Assembly (NCBI GenBank): GCA_910577105.1
Contig: CAJTMB010000005.1
Coordinates: 1 to 50,710, forward strand
Reading direction: 5' to 3'
Source of the DNA: an uncultured Lachnospiraceae bacterium
Lineage (GTDB): Bacteria; Bacillota; Clostridia; Lachnospirales; Lachnospiraceae
DNA: 50,710 nucleotides
The notes under the pieces were generated by a model. That model made no database searches. It saw only the letters and a list, made by a program, of their open reading frames with translations, and was not told the DNA's origin. Position 1 is the first letter of the stretch; each line of letters starts with the position of its first letter. Made by a program: the position numbers and the translations under genes. Of this stretch, positions 23,376 through 32,232 are shown one piece after another.

Positions 23376-25463
23376 TTATGATTCGTTTCTCATATGCCTG
23401 CTCATTTTAATGTTATCAATTTTAATGCTTGCCCCCTCCGGCAAAATTATCGTAAATTCTGCCGTATCATCTCCTGCCCCTTCCGGAACGGAAAACAAAA
23501 GTTCAAAACGCTCCATACCGTTAGATGCCGTATATGCACAAGTATCTTCCAGATATATCTTACCGTCAGAGCCGATAACCGTAAAAGCCACTTCTGTATC
23601 GGTTTCGCCCAGCAAATCAAAACGCACGTAATAATTTGCACCACTGTAAAGAGGTATTCCTTTCTGGTAAAGCCGGGCATTCTCTCCTGTAGCAGTAAGT
23701 TCCGCCATTCTGCTGTAATCCTTTGTTCCATCTGCCAAAGTAACATAATCCGGGATTGAAACATCCATGTTTTCCGTGTGCCAGAAAGCCAATCTCTTTA
23801 CTCCCTGGTCAAAAGTGCCGTTGTAGACAATGCTGCCGCCAAACAGCGGTGTTTTTTTCATGTCATTATCCACACCGCCTTCTGTCTGAACCAGTAAAAC
23901 ACTGACATTTCCAATCCAGATGCTTCCCGTGTTAAGACCAAGGTTAAACTCCAGACGGGCTGTCGGGTCTGTACCGCTGTTCATTTTAAACATAAAACTG
24001 TAATTTTCCAGTTCTGTTCCGATGGCAAACTCCTTGGTAGAATACTTCACCCAGCTGTTATCACCATCACCGCTTGGTGAAACCACTATGCTTCTGTTCT
24101 CCGAAGCCTTTGCATCAAAACTCACCTGATAGGTGTATCCTTCTATCACCGGCAGATGCTGTATCAGCTGCACCGCATAAGTCTGGTCTCCTCCGCTTGT
24201 GATGTCTATTCTGGCAAAATTGCCCTCCTCAAGCTCCTCCACTTCAGCCGTCGCCGCCCCGCCAAAATTTCCTACCGCAAACTGCCAATCCTTGCTGTCT
24301 GCCACGACACCGGTGTCTGTGTTTCTGATTGCCTCCGTATTCATAGTGGAAAGTTCTTTGTCAACTATGAACTCTCCGTCGGCGTAGCTTTCCGCATATG
24401 CGGCAAACCCTTCCGTGTCCCTGGTATCTATCACTATACCTTCCTGTAATTCTTCTGTTTCATACCCCTCTTCTTTGTGGTAAACCCTTACAAAATCCAC
24501 CTCCATTGTCGCGGGGTATTCTGCATTTTCAAGATTTGCTTCCGAATCAAAAGTACCACCTACCGCAAGATTTAACAAAATGTAAAACGGAACATCATAA
24601 GGTGCAGGAAATGTGTACTCTGCTCCACTGGCTTTTCCCTGACTGTACCACTTGTCCAGTGTGTAAAAGCACTCGCCGTCCACATACCAGCGAAGTGCGG
24701 TCGGCTCCCACTCCAGCGCATAGACATGGTAATCCGTGATATCCGTTCCTTCGGGAAATACATAATCTTCTCCCTTATACACATTGTTCGGCCATACTTT
24801 TCCGTAGTGTGCGGTTCCGCCCGCACGCTCCGGCAGCCTGCCGCGGGCTTCCATAATATCAATTTCACCGGAAGCCGCCCATCCGCCGTAAATATCTTCA
24901 TCTACAGGCAGCATCCAGAAAGCCGGCCATAAGCCTTCTCCCGAAGGCATCTTAATCCGGGCTTCCACCCAGCCGTAAGTGGTGGAAAAAATCGCTTCGT
25001 CTTCATTCGTCATGGTTCTGATACGGCCGGAGGTATAAGGCATTCCTTCATATTTTTCTTCCTCTTTAATTGCCGTAATTATCAGTTTGCCGTCCTCGAC
25101 ACGTACATTTTCGGTCCTGTCTGTATAGTACTGCAGTTCGGAATTGCCCCATCCGTCCAGTCCGTACTGGGAGCCTGTTCCGTACTGGTAATCCCATTTT
25201 GTGGTATCCAGACTGTCTCCGTCAAACTCGTCATTCCAGACCAGAACATAGCCTTCATCGGATTTATCCGGATTATCCACAAAGGTATCTGTTTCATCCG
25301 GTGTATCTGTCTGTAATTGCGTTTCCTGATTTGCCCCGGTATCCTGCGGCTCTTTGGCAGTATCGCCGCATGCAGCCAGCCCTGCCGCAATTCCCGCTGC
25401 CAGCGTTATGGCAAGTATTTTTTTCCCTGCCAGCACTTGTCTTTTTTTACATATCTTTTTCAT
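23376..25463 (-). CDS. Secreted GH16 beta-glucanase lipoprotein with two carbohydrate-binding-like modules
   Basis: This 695-residue lipoprotein has a signal peptide and lipobox LAAC (cysteine at 32), a Thr/Asp-rich linker, a GH16 catalytic domain (about 72-335) with the active site EIDIME (200-205), then two beta-sandwich modules (about 380-535 and 545-690) of CBM4/9-like character. GH16 enzymes of this type (laminarinase, lichenase) cut beta-1,3 or mixed beta-1,3-1,4 glucans. The exact bond specificity is not decided here. The start is set at the ATG giving MKKICKKR, 20 codons into the frame, giving a normal signal peptide. Confidence 0.92.
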   Translation of the reverse strand: MKKICKKRQVLAGKKILAITLAAGIAAGLAACGDTAKEPQDTGANQETQLQTDTPDETDTFVDNPDKSDEGYVLVWNDEFDGDSLDTTKWDYQYGTGSQYGLDGWGNSELQYYTDRTENVRVEDGKLIITAIKEEEKYEGMPYTSGRIRTMTNEDEAIFSTTYGWVEARIKMPSGEGLWPAFWMLPVDEDIYGGWAASGEIDIMEARGRLPERAGGTAHYGKVWPNNVYKGEDYVFPEGTDITDYHVYALEWEPTALRWYVDGECFYTLDKWYSQGKASGAEYTFPAPYDVPFYILLNLAVGGTFDSEANLENAEYPATMEVDFVRVYHKEEGYETEELQEGIVIDTRDTEGFAAYAESYADGEFIVDKELSTMNTEAIRNTDTGVVADSKDWQFAVGNFGGAATAEVEELEEGNFARIDITSGGDQTYAVQLIQHLPVIEGYTYQVSFDAKASENRSIVVSPSGDGDNSWVKYSTKEFAIGTELENYSFMFKMNSGTDPTARLEFNLGLNTGSIWIGNVSVLLVQTEGGVDNDMKKTPLFGGSIVYNGTFDQGVKRLAFWHTENMDVSIPDYVTLADGTKDYSRMAELTATGENARLYQKGIPLYSGANYYVRFDLLGETDTEVAFTVIGSDGKIYLEDTCAYTASNGMERFELLFSVPEGAGDDTAEFTIILPEGASIKIDNIKMSRHMRNES

Positions 25464-25562
25464 TTTGGCATCTGCCTCCCCATTTTGTATGATAGCTTTA
25501 GTATAACAATATCTTTTTTCCATATGGGTAAGCGTTTTTTTAATAAAGTTTCAAAATTTTAG

Positions 25563-25590
25563 TAAAAAAGAAAGGAGGCTTAAAGCCTCC
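25563..25590 (-). terminator. Terminator overlapping the PAP2 stop codon
   Basis: On the minus strand GGAGGCT and AGCCTCC form a 7-bp stem (25574-25590) with a 3-base loop that contains part of the TAA stop, followed by TTTCTTTTTT. This ends the PAP2 transcript before the GH16 gene. Confidence 0.88.
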
Positions 25591-26104
25591 CTTCCCTTCT
25601 TTGTATTACTTTTTTCACTATCCAAAAAATGAACGCCGCATCCAATATACCGAGTATCATTCCTCCGAAAATATCCGTCGGATAATGCACAAACAGGTAC
25701 AGTCTGGAAAATGCTATGGATGCCGCAAGCAAAAGTGCAAATGCACCTGCTTTTTTAAAGTACAGAAAAATGACCGTTGCCGCCGTAAAGCCATTTAAGC
25801 TGTGCCCGGAGGGAAAAGAATATTCACCCGGAAACGGAATCAAAAGCCTTACGGACGTATCTACCGCACAGGGGCGGGGCCTTGCAATCAGATTTTTCAG
25901 CAAAAGATTTCCCAGCAGGAAAGACAACGCCATAGCGCCCATCATGGTGAAACCGCAACGCCTGGTTCTCTTTGGAAAAACCAGTACAATACTCAGAAAT
26001 ATCCAAATCAGTCCGGCATTTCCCAAGGTGGACAACAAAATCATAATTGAATCCAGCAAATCCGTGTGCAGTTCCTGTATCGCATGTAAAATCTGTAATT
26101 CCAT
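25580..26104 (-). CDS. PAP2-family membrane phosphatase
   Basis: This 174-residue protein has the three phosphatase motifs: KNLIARPRPC (KX6RP type), PSGHS and SRLYLFVHYPTDIFGG (SRX5HX3D), set among about five membrane helices. It probably dephosphorylates a lipid such as undecaprenyl diphosphate or phosphatidic acid at the outer face. BcrC/PgpB-like roles are possible and cannot be told apart here. It lies 24 bases after the purine permease gene. Confidence 0.92.
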   Translation of the reverse strand: MELQILHAIQELHTDLLDSIMILLSTLGNAGLIWIFLSIVLVFPKRTRRCGFTMMGAMALSFLLGNLLLKNLIARPRPCAVDTSVRLLIPFPGEYSFPSGHSLNGFTAATVIFLYFKKAGAFALLLAASIAFSRLYLFVHYPTDIFGGMILGILDAAFIFWIVKKVIQRREGRL

Positions 26105-26128
26105 ACAAATCTACCTTAACTTTGGTGT

Positions 26129-27571
26129 CTACATGGTAACAAAGATAAATTTCAGTGTAAACAGCAATGCTATTACCGTAACAACAATATCATTCTTCTT
26201 GTATTTGCCTGTGCAGAGCGTCATAATGACATAAGTGATGGCGCCAAGTCCGATACCGTTTGCAATGGAGTAAGTCATCGGCATCATGATAAGTGCGACA
26301 AATGCCGGAAGTGCGGAGCGAAGGTCATCCATGTCCACTTTGGCAAAACTCTTTAACATCAGCACGCCTACATAAATCAATGCGGATGCCGTTGCAGCAG
26401 AAGGCACAATGTTTGCAAGCGGGGTGAGGAAAAGACAGATGCCAAGGCAGATAGCCGTAACTACACTGGTGAGGCCTGTCCGACCGCCTTCTGCAACACC
26501 TGCGGAAGATTCCACAAAAGTAGTACAGGTGGAAGTTCCGAGCACTGCACCGGAAACGGTTGCAATGGAGTCACTGAGCATAGCCTGGTTTACACGGATG
26601 GGGTCACCCTTTTCATCCAGCATATTCGCCTGAGAAGCAGTGCCGTAAAGGGTTCCGAGTGTATCAAACATATCTACCAGACAGAAAGTGATAATCAGCA
26701 TAATTGCATTGAAGATACCGCCAATATGTGCGCCGCCGAAAGCATTGCTCCATGCAGTGGCGCTGAAAATACCTGTAATGCCAACTTTTCCAAAATCCTT
26801 AAAGGATTGTCCGACACTGCTGATATCAAAATTAGGCACTGTGCCGGAAAGGATATAATAAAGAACCGTTGAAGCTATAATACCGATGATAACGTTACCT
26901 TTTACCTTCAGCTTGCCAAGCACGCCGATGATAAGCAGTCCCAGCAATGCAATAAGGGCAGGAAGCGCTGTTTCTTTAAAAGTACCGTTTGCAATTGCAC
27001 CCTTGATATCCACAAACTGTACCAGCGTGTACTGGTTTGCCTGGATAATGCCTGCATTCTGGAAACCGATAAAGGCAATGAAAAGACCGATACCGGCAGG
27101 AATTGCTTTCTTTAAGCAGTCCGGCATGGCTTTTGCAATATAACTGCGAAGGCCCGTTACGGAAAGCAGCAGGAAAATAATACCGGAAATGAAAATGATA
27201 ACAAGACCGGAATGATAACCGTCAAGCACATCAACGCCGTTAAAAAATGCGCCCGATACAAAGCAGGTACAGAAGAATGCGTTAAGTCCCATTCCGCACG
27301 CCTGTGCATAAGGCAGTTTAGCAAGAAACGCCATCAACAGGGTACCGATAATGGCTGCCAGAATAGATGCAATATATACCGCATTCCATATCTGTCCCAG
27401 AACCGAAGCATCTGCCCCTGCGCCCACAAGCCAGCCGCCTGCGCCTCCGGCTGCAACCTGGTTCGGGTTTACAAAAATAATGTAAGCCAGCGCAAAGAAG
27501 GTTGTCAGTCCGGCAGCAATCTCTGTTCTGACTGTCGTGTTGTTCTCTTTGAGTTTGAAGAATTTCTCCAT
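26129..27571 (-). CDS. NCS2 purine permease, AzgA-like
   Basis: This 480-residue transporter begins MEKFFKLKENNTTVRTEIAAGLTTFFALAYIIFVNP, the hallmark opening of the AzgA/PbuG branch of nucleobase-cation symporters, and has 12 or more membrane helices. Family members take up adenine, guanine or hypoxanthine by proton symport. The chosen ATG has GGAGGG 7 bases before it. No purine riboswitch is seen in the short leader, so control may lie elsewhere. Confidence 0.93.
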   Translation of the reverse strand: MEKFFKLKENNTTVRTEIAAGLTTFFALAYIIFVNPNQVAAGGAGGWLVGAGADASVLGQIWNAVYIASILAAIIGTLLMAFLAKLPYAQACGMGLNAFFCTCFVSGAFFNGVDVLDGYHSGLVIIFISGIIFLLLSVTGLRSYIAKAMPDCLKKAIPAGIGLFIAFIGFQNAGIIQANQYTLVQFVDIKGAIANGTFKETALPALIALLGLLIIGVLGKLKVKGNVIIGIIASTVLYYILSGTVPNFDISSVGQSFKDFGKVGITGIFSATAWSNAFGGAHIGGIFNAIMLIITFCLVDMFDTLGTLYGTASQANMLDEKGDPIRVNQAMLSDSIATVSGAVLGTSTCTTFVESSAGVAEGGRTGLTSVVTAICLGICLFLTPLANIVPSAATASALIYVGVLMLKSFAKVDMDDLRSALPAFVALIMMPMTYSIANGIGLGAITYVIMTLCTGKYKKNDIVVTVIALLFTLKFIFVTM

Positions 27572-27642
27572 GTTTTTTCCCTCCATCATAGTCGTCTGCG
27601 TCACGGGAAATGGCCCATGCCAAATCCGCAAAACATAGGGAA

Positions 27643-27671
27643 ATTATAACACTCTTTCACTTTATTTACAA
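27643..27671 (-). promoter_or_regulatory. Promoter of the purine permease gene
   Basis: On the minus strand TTGTAA (27666-27671) is followed after exactly 17 bases by TATAAT (27643-27648). The start site would give a leader of about 65 bases, too short for a purine aptamer. Confidence 0.8.
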
Positions 27672-27691
27672 CAATTCTGTTAAATAACCTG

Positions 27692-28357
27692 CTAATTTTC
27701 GTTAAATTTAGAAATAACCTCCAAAAATCCGGCTGTATTGTCCTTAATATTACCGTGGAAAACTGCCGAACCTGCTACAATGACATTGGCGCCTGCCGCC
27801 AGCACGCTTTCTAAATTGCTCCTGTTAATGCCTCCGTCTGCCTGAATATCGATTTTTTTCCCGGACTCCCGGACCATTTTACGGACTGCCCTTATCTTTT
27901 CCGTGCAGGCTTCTATATAAGCCTGTCCGCCAAATCCCGGTTCCACCGTCATGACAAGAAACATGTCCGCTTCTTCCATATAAGGGGAAAGCGTTTCCAC
28001 CGGCGTACCCGGTTTAATGGCTATGCCGGCTTTCATTCCTCTTTGATGTATTTCCGTAATGATTTCTCCTGCCTTGTCCGTGGCTTCTATATGAAAAGTT
28101 ATAACATCCGCGCCGCAGTCGGCAAATTCGCGGATATATCGCTCCGGCCTGTCAATCATCAGATGTACGTCAAATACTTTTGCGGTAATCTTCCTGATAG
28201 ACTTGATAACAGGCATTCCATAGGAAATGGACGGTACAAAAAGCCCGTCCATGACATCGATATGCATGTATTGTGCACCCGCCTCATCCAGTGCATGTAT
28301 CTGTTCTCCGAGTCTTGTAAAATCCGCCGACAGAATGGAAGGAGATAATATATTCAT
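27692..28357 (-). CDS. rpe: Ribulose-phosphate 3-epimerase
   Basis: This 221-residue TIM-barrel enzyme interconverts ribulose 5-phosphate and xylulose 5-phosphate in the pentose phosphate pathway. Visible landmarks are SPSILSADF, HIDVMDGLFVP (metal-binding histidine and catalytic aspartate), VHLMI, VEPGFGGQ and IQADGGIN with a second catalytic aspartate, then VAGSAVF. It is full length and overlaps the DUF308 gene by 4 bases, so they are coupled. Confidence 0.97.
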   Translation of the reverse strand: MNILSPSILSADFTRLGEQIHALDEAGAQYMHIDVMDGLFVPSISYGMPVIKSIRKITAKVFDVHLMIDRPERYIREFADCGADVITFHIEATDKAGEIITEIHQRGMKAGIAIKPGTPVETLSPYMEEADMFLVMTVEPGFGGQAYIEACTEKIRAVRKMVRESGKKIDIQADGGINRSNLESVLAAGANVIVAGSAVFHGNIKDNTAGFLEVISKFNEN

Positions 28358-28947
28358 CTTTCTTCTTCCTCCTTTGCCTGCCCGTTTAACACCTGCATAT
28401 CTTCTATATAATTATCAATCTTTTTAGACATATACAGGACAGCTGCCAAATCCGTTGCCCCGCTGAATATCAGTCCCACGCCAATCAGCCTGAACAGCAA
28501 AATTGCTGTTCCGAAAGGATTCACCAGCAATATAATCCCCAATACAATATTAACCAGGGAAAGTAAAAACAGCACAATGCCGTTTCCGTATCCCATACGC
28601 CGCACGTCGATGCAGTTCTGTAATTTAATAAAACCGCTTATGATAACGGCAATCCCTAAAAGAAAGGGTATCAGAGATATTACCAAATCCGCCTTGTAAA
28701 ACAGGAAAACTCCCAAAAGCACGGAAACCAGTCCGCTCACAAAATCATTTCTGTAAGTGTTTTTTGACACATCACGGAACAGATAAATACAGACGGCTGT
28801 CATTCCTGCCACAACGGCGGCGCCGCCTGTAGCATAACAGATTGTTCTTGCCGTAGTCTCCGGGAATATAAGCAGTACTGCGCCCATCAGTATATACAAA
28901 ATATGATACAAAATGGACTGCCATTTTAATTCTTTTATAAATCTCAT
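28354..28947 (-). CDS. DUF308 membrane protein
   Basis: This 197-residue protein has about six membrane helices arranged in a repeated pattern (LLIFPETTARTICYATGGAAVVAGM; LIPFLLGIAVIISGFIKLQNCIDVRRMG; FRLIGVGLIFSGATDLAAV), which is the DUF308/HdeD family. The function in Firmicutes is unknown. Its last bases overlap the rpe start, forming a two-gene unit. Confidence 0.85.
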   Translation of the reverse strand: MRFIKELKWQSILYHILYILMGAVLLIFPETTARTICYATGGAAVVAGMTAVCIYLFRDVSKNTYRNDFVSGLVSVLLGVFLFYKADLVISLIPFLLGIAVIISGFIKLQNCIDVRRMGYGNGIVLFLLSLVNIVLGIILLVNPFGTAILLFRLIGVGLIFSGATDLAAVLYMSKKIDNYIEDMQVLNGQAKEEEER

Positions 28948-28999
28948 TTGCCTGCCTCCTTTGTCTATGATTCTAACATACTATTTCACGCAGGCTATG

Positions 29000-29941
29000 T
29001 CAATCGAGTTTTTGCGCTACCTCCTGTTTTAATGCTTCCCATGCATTTTCATTTTCCACATAGTAAAGCGGGCAGAGTTTGCCGCCGCAGTCATAGTGTC
29101 TCAAAATATCTTCTTGGGACAAGTGATATGTCTGCAGCAGATATGCGAGAAGTTCTACCAGGGCATCATGGGTTTCTTTGGTAAAAGACGAATCTTCCTC
29201 ATCAAGATAACAGCATTCAATGGAAATGGAATCAAAATTTCTGGTCTGCACACCATATGCAATTTCATTGAGCGGGATGCACTGGATGATTTCCCCGTCG
29301 TAACCTATAATAAAATGCGCGCTTGCGGAACGTTCGTGCGTATCCTTAAGCTGTTCAAAATAACTTCTGTTATTAGCCGCACTGGTACCCGGATTGGCTG
29401 TGTAATGGACAAAAATACTATTCACTTCCTCCAGTGCGTCACCGGGACGGGAGTATTCATTGGGGGTCAGATAGTCCGTTGTCCACTCAGGATGCTGCAC
29501 GGTTTCATTCATCACCGGCGCTGTAATATCCTCTTTTTTCGGAAGCGGCCGCTTGGATTCTCCCCCATCTTTCAGAAACAGGGCCACCAGCCAGTAAAAT
29601 GCTGCTGTTAAAGCAAGCATGGTAAAAAGGATTGTTACGGTTCTCTGCTGCCTTTTTTTCTTCTGTTGCTGCCGTGCGAGCATTACCCGCCTCTGCTGCT
29701 TTCTTTGCGCCTCTTTCTTTCGATATGCTGTATCTGTATATTCCTCTCCGGATGCGCCATATGGGTTTCCCACTGCCGTCCCGGTTCCCGCACCCCTTGA
29801 CGCCGTCTGCCTGTTTCCGGCGTGTGGGCTCCTCGCACCCTGCGCCGCCACCCGCCTGTTTCCGAACTGTTCCGCCAGATATGGGTTCCGCAGCTTTGTC
29901 AGTTCCAATTGTAACTCTTTTTCCCTTTGTCCCTCATGCAT
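29000..29941 (-). CDS. Membrane-anchored N-acetylmuramoyl-L-alanine amidase
   Basis: This 313-residue protein has a basic, low-complexity cytoplasmic part (about 1-105), one membrane helix (about 105-122), and an extracytoplasmic amidase_2 domain (about 165-300). Zinc ligands are visible: the histidine in SIFVHYTANPG and the His/Cys pair in LRHYDCGGKLCP. It cleaves the peptide stem from peptidoglycan. The N-terminal repeat of Gln/Arg/Lys (KQQRRVMLARQQQKKKRQQ) is unusual. The start at 29941 is the first ATG, with a G-rich site further away than ideal. Confidence 0.88.
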   Translation of the reverse strand: MHEGQREKELQLELTKLRNPYLAEQFGNRRVAAQGARSPHAGNRQTASRGAGTGTAVGNPYGASGEEYTDTAYRKKEAQRKQQRRVMLARQQQKKKRQQRTVTILFTMLALTAAFYWLVALFLKDGGESKRPLPKKEDITAPVMNETVQHPEWTTDYLTPNEYSRPGDALEEVNSIFVHYTANPGTSAANNRSYFEQLKDTHERSASAHFIIGYDGEIIQCIPLNEIAYGVQTRNFDSISIECCYLDEEDSSFTKETHDALVELLAYLLQTYHLSQEDILRHYDCGGKLCPLYYVENENAWEALKQEVAQKLD

Positions 29942-30051
29942 TGGTATATTCTTCTTTCCCGAAAATCTTTTGCAACAACAGGTATTATATCAGATTTTCA
30001 GGGAAATTTTTTTAATGCTTTCTTAATATTCGCTTAGGAAAAATTAATCCT

Positions 30052-30543
30052 TTACCGCCAATGCAGGTGATGAAGCCCGCCTTCTTTCTGCATCATGGAA
30101 AAACCGTTCTGCCGCAGCGCCTCATAAAGCACAATGGCAACGGCATTGGACAGGTTTAAAGAGCGGATGGCAGGCAGCATGGGAATGCGGATACAGGAAT
30201 CCTCATTTTCTACCAATATTTCTTCCGGTATTCCTGCGCTTTCCTTACCAAACATAATAAAATCATCCGGTCCATAGGCAACTTCCGCATAGGAGTATTT
30301 GGCCTTTGTGGTTGCCATCCAGACTTTTGCCCCCGGATGACAGTCTGTAAATTCCTGATAATTTATGTAACGGGTCAGGTTGAGCTGTTCCCAGTAATCC
30401 ATCCCTGCCCTCTTTATGGACTTTTCATCCAGATGAAAACCCAATGGCTCAATCAGATGCAGGGAAGTGCCTGTCGCCACACAGGTCCGCCCGATGTTTC
30501 CCGTATTTGCCGGTATCTCCGGCTGATGAAGTACAATGTGCAT
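30052..30543 (-). CDS. trmL: tRNA (cytidine(34)-2'-O)-methyltransferase TrmL
   Basis: This 163-residue SpoU-family methyltransferase has PEIPANTGNIGRTC at the start and the SPOUT knot motifs FGKESAGIP and IPMLPAIRSLNLSNAVAIVLYEALRQ. Its length matches TrmL, which modifies the wobble base of tRNA-Leu. It is the last gene of a run starting at the VanW-family gene. Confidence 0.94.
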   Translation of the reverse strand: MHIVLHQPEIPANTGNIGRTCVATGTSLHLIEPLGFHLDEKSIKRAGMDYWEQLNLTRYINYQEFTDCHPGAKVWMATTKAKYSYAEVAYGPDDFIMFGKESAGIPEEILVENEDSCIRIPMLPAIRSLNLSNAVAIVLYEALRQNGFSMMQKEGGLHHLHWR

Positions 30544-30558
30544 ATCGTATCCGTCCGT

Positions 30559-31740
30559 CTACTTTTTCTGTTCTTCCCGCAGTTTTGTGATAAACCTGGA
30601 AAGCCTCTCCATGGCAACCCGCAGTTTGTCTAAGGAATAAGCATAGGAAATGCGCAGAAAGCCTTCCCCGCTTTCTCCAAAGGCATCTCCCGGCACGGCC
30701 GCCACGTTCTCTTCATCCAGAAAACGGGTTGCAAACTCCTCACTTGTCATACCAAACTCCTTGATGCAGGGAAATACATAAAAAGCGCCGAACGGCTCAA
30801 AGCATTCCAGTCCCATCTCTTTGAACGAGTGCATCAGATACCGCCTTCTCTGGTTATATGCCGTACGCATCTCCAGAACATCCTCGTCACCGTTTTTGAG
30901 CGCCTCAATTCCTGCATATTGTCCGGTGGTCGGCGCACACATGATGGCAAACTGATGAATCTTCGTCATCTGTTCAATAACATTTGCAGGACCGCATGCA
31001 TATCCCATACGCCATCCCGTCATGGCGTATGCCTTGGAGAAGCCGTTGATAAGCACGGTTCTCTCCTGCATACCGGGAATGCTTACGATGGACACATGCT
31101 TACCTTTATAAGTCAGTTCACCGTATATTTCATCGGAAATGACAAAAATATCCTTTTCAAGCACAATCTTTGCAACAGCTTCCAAATCTTCTTTTTCCAT
31201 AATGGCGCCGGTGGGATTGTTGGGAAAAGGCAATACCAGTATCTTTGTGTTCTCGGTAATGGCTTCGGACAGTTCTTCCGCCGTCAGGCGAAATTCATTT
31301 TCCGCCTTTAAAGGAATAATCACCGGCTTTGCCCCGGCAAGGACTGCGCACGGCTCATAAGATACATAGCTGGGCTGGGGTATCAGCACTTCCTCACCGC
31401 ATCCGGGATTAATCATGGCACGCATTGCGATGTCAATCGCCTCGGAACCTCCCACTGTGACAAGCACTTCCTTGCCCGCATGGTAGCGTACCCCCTGCGT
31501 CCGGTAAAGATACCGTCCGATTTCCTCCCTGAGGGCCATCAGTCCCGCATTTGACGTATATTTTGTGTGTCCTCTCTCCAAGGAATAAATGCCCTCGTCG
31601 CGTATATGCCAGGGAGTGGCAAAATCGGGTTCCCCGACGCCTAAGGAAATAATATCCTTTCTTTCACTGACTATATCAAAAAACTTACGGATGCCGGAGG
31701 GTTTGATTTCGACAACCTGGTCTGCAAGTGGATTTCTCAT
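30559..31740 (-). CDS. PLP-dependent aminotransferase, class I/II
   Basis: This 393-residue enzyme has the cofactor lysine in FSKAYAMTGWRMGY (K236), the SDEIYGEL aspartate and tyrosine, PNNPTG, and the N-terminal SLGVGEPDFATP. It belongs to the aspartate/aromatic aminotransferase group (PatA-like), with the amino donor not decided. It overlaps the Lrp-type regulator gene by 4 bases, suggesting that the regulator senses or controls amino acid turnover with it. Confidence 0.93.
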   Translation of the reverse strand: MRNPLADQVVEIKPSGIRKFFDIVSERKDIISLGVGEPDFATPWHIRDEGIYSLERGHTKYTSNAGLMALREEIGRYLYRTQGVRYHAGKEVLVTVGGSEAIDIAMRAMINPGCGEEVLIPQPSYVSYEPCAVLAGAKPVIIPLKAENEFRLTAEELSEAITENTKILVLPFPNNPTGAIMEKEDLEAVAKIVLEKDIFVISDEIYGELTYKGKHVSIVSIPGMQERTVLINGFSKAYAMTGWRMGYACGPANVIEQMTKIHQFAIMCAPTTGQYAGIEALKNGDEDVLEMRTAYNQRRRYLMHSFKEMGLECFEPFGAFYVFPCIKEFGMTSEEFATRFLDEENVAAVPGDAFGESGEGFLRISYAYSLDKLRVAMERLSRFITKLREEQKK

Positions 31741-32219
31741 GGTGTAATCAGCTCTCTTTCGTCTTCAAATTTTTTCGTCAGAATGGTGCCGTGGTCTTTA
31801 TATTTTTTCAATACGAAGTGGGTCGCCGTACTCAGTACATTATCCAGGGTGGACAGCTTATCCGACACAAAGTTGGAAATCTCTTTCAGGGATTTTCCTT
31901 CCAGCGATACCAGAAGGTCATATCCACCCGAAATCAGGTATACAGAATGTACCTCGGGATATTTATAGATGCGCTCTGCAATATTGTCGAAACCCTGTCC
32001 TCTCTGGGGGGTAATCCGCACTTCAATCAGGGCATTTACTTTTTCCAGACTGGTCAGTTCCCAGTTAATCATGGTGTGGTAGCCGCAGATAATTCCCTCG
32101 CTTTCCAATGCGGCAAGTTCATTTACCACATCAATCTCTTCCACTCCCAGTATCACCGCCAGTTCTTTTAAATTCATGCGGCTGTTTTTCTCAATAATAC
32201 GCAATAACTCTTCTCTCAT
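31737..32219 (-). CDS. Lrp/AsnC-family regulator
   Basis: This 160-residue protein has an N-terminal helix-turn-helix (LLRIIEKNSRMNLKELAVILGVEEIDVVNELAALESEGIICGY) and a C-terminal RAM effector domain (VNALIEVRITPQRGQGFDNIAERIYKYPEVHSVYLISGGYDLLV). Such regulators respond to amino acids. It is translationally coupled to the aminotransferase, and 13 bases separate it from the HypE-like gene upstream. Confidence 0.93.
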   Translation of the reverse strand: MREELLRIIEKNSRMNLKELAVILGVEEIDVVNELAALESEGIICGYHTMINWELTSLEKVNALIEVRITPQRGQGFDNIAERIYKYPEVHSVYLISGGYDLLVSLEGKSLKEISNFVSDKLSTLDNVLSTATHFVLKKYKDHGTILTKKFEDERELITP

Positions 32220-32232
32220 TTTACATTCTCCT

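Noticed and set aside
26129..27680. Purine riboswitch before the NCS2 permease
   Set aside because: The leader from the predicted start is about 65 bases and has none of the aptamer motifs.
29619..30026. Plus-strand frame of 135 residues opposite the amidase N terminus
   Set aside because: It mirrors the Arg/Lys/Gln-rich stretch of the amidase; no ribosome site.
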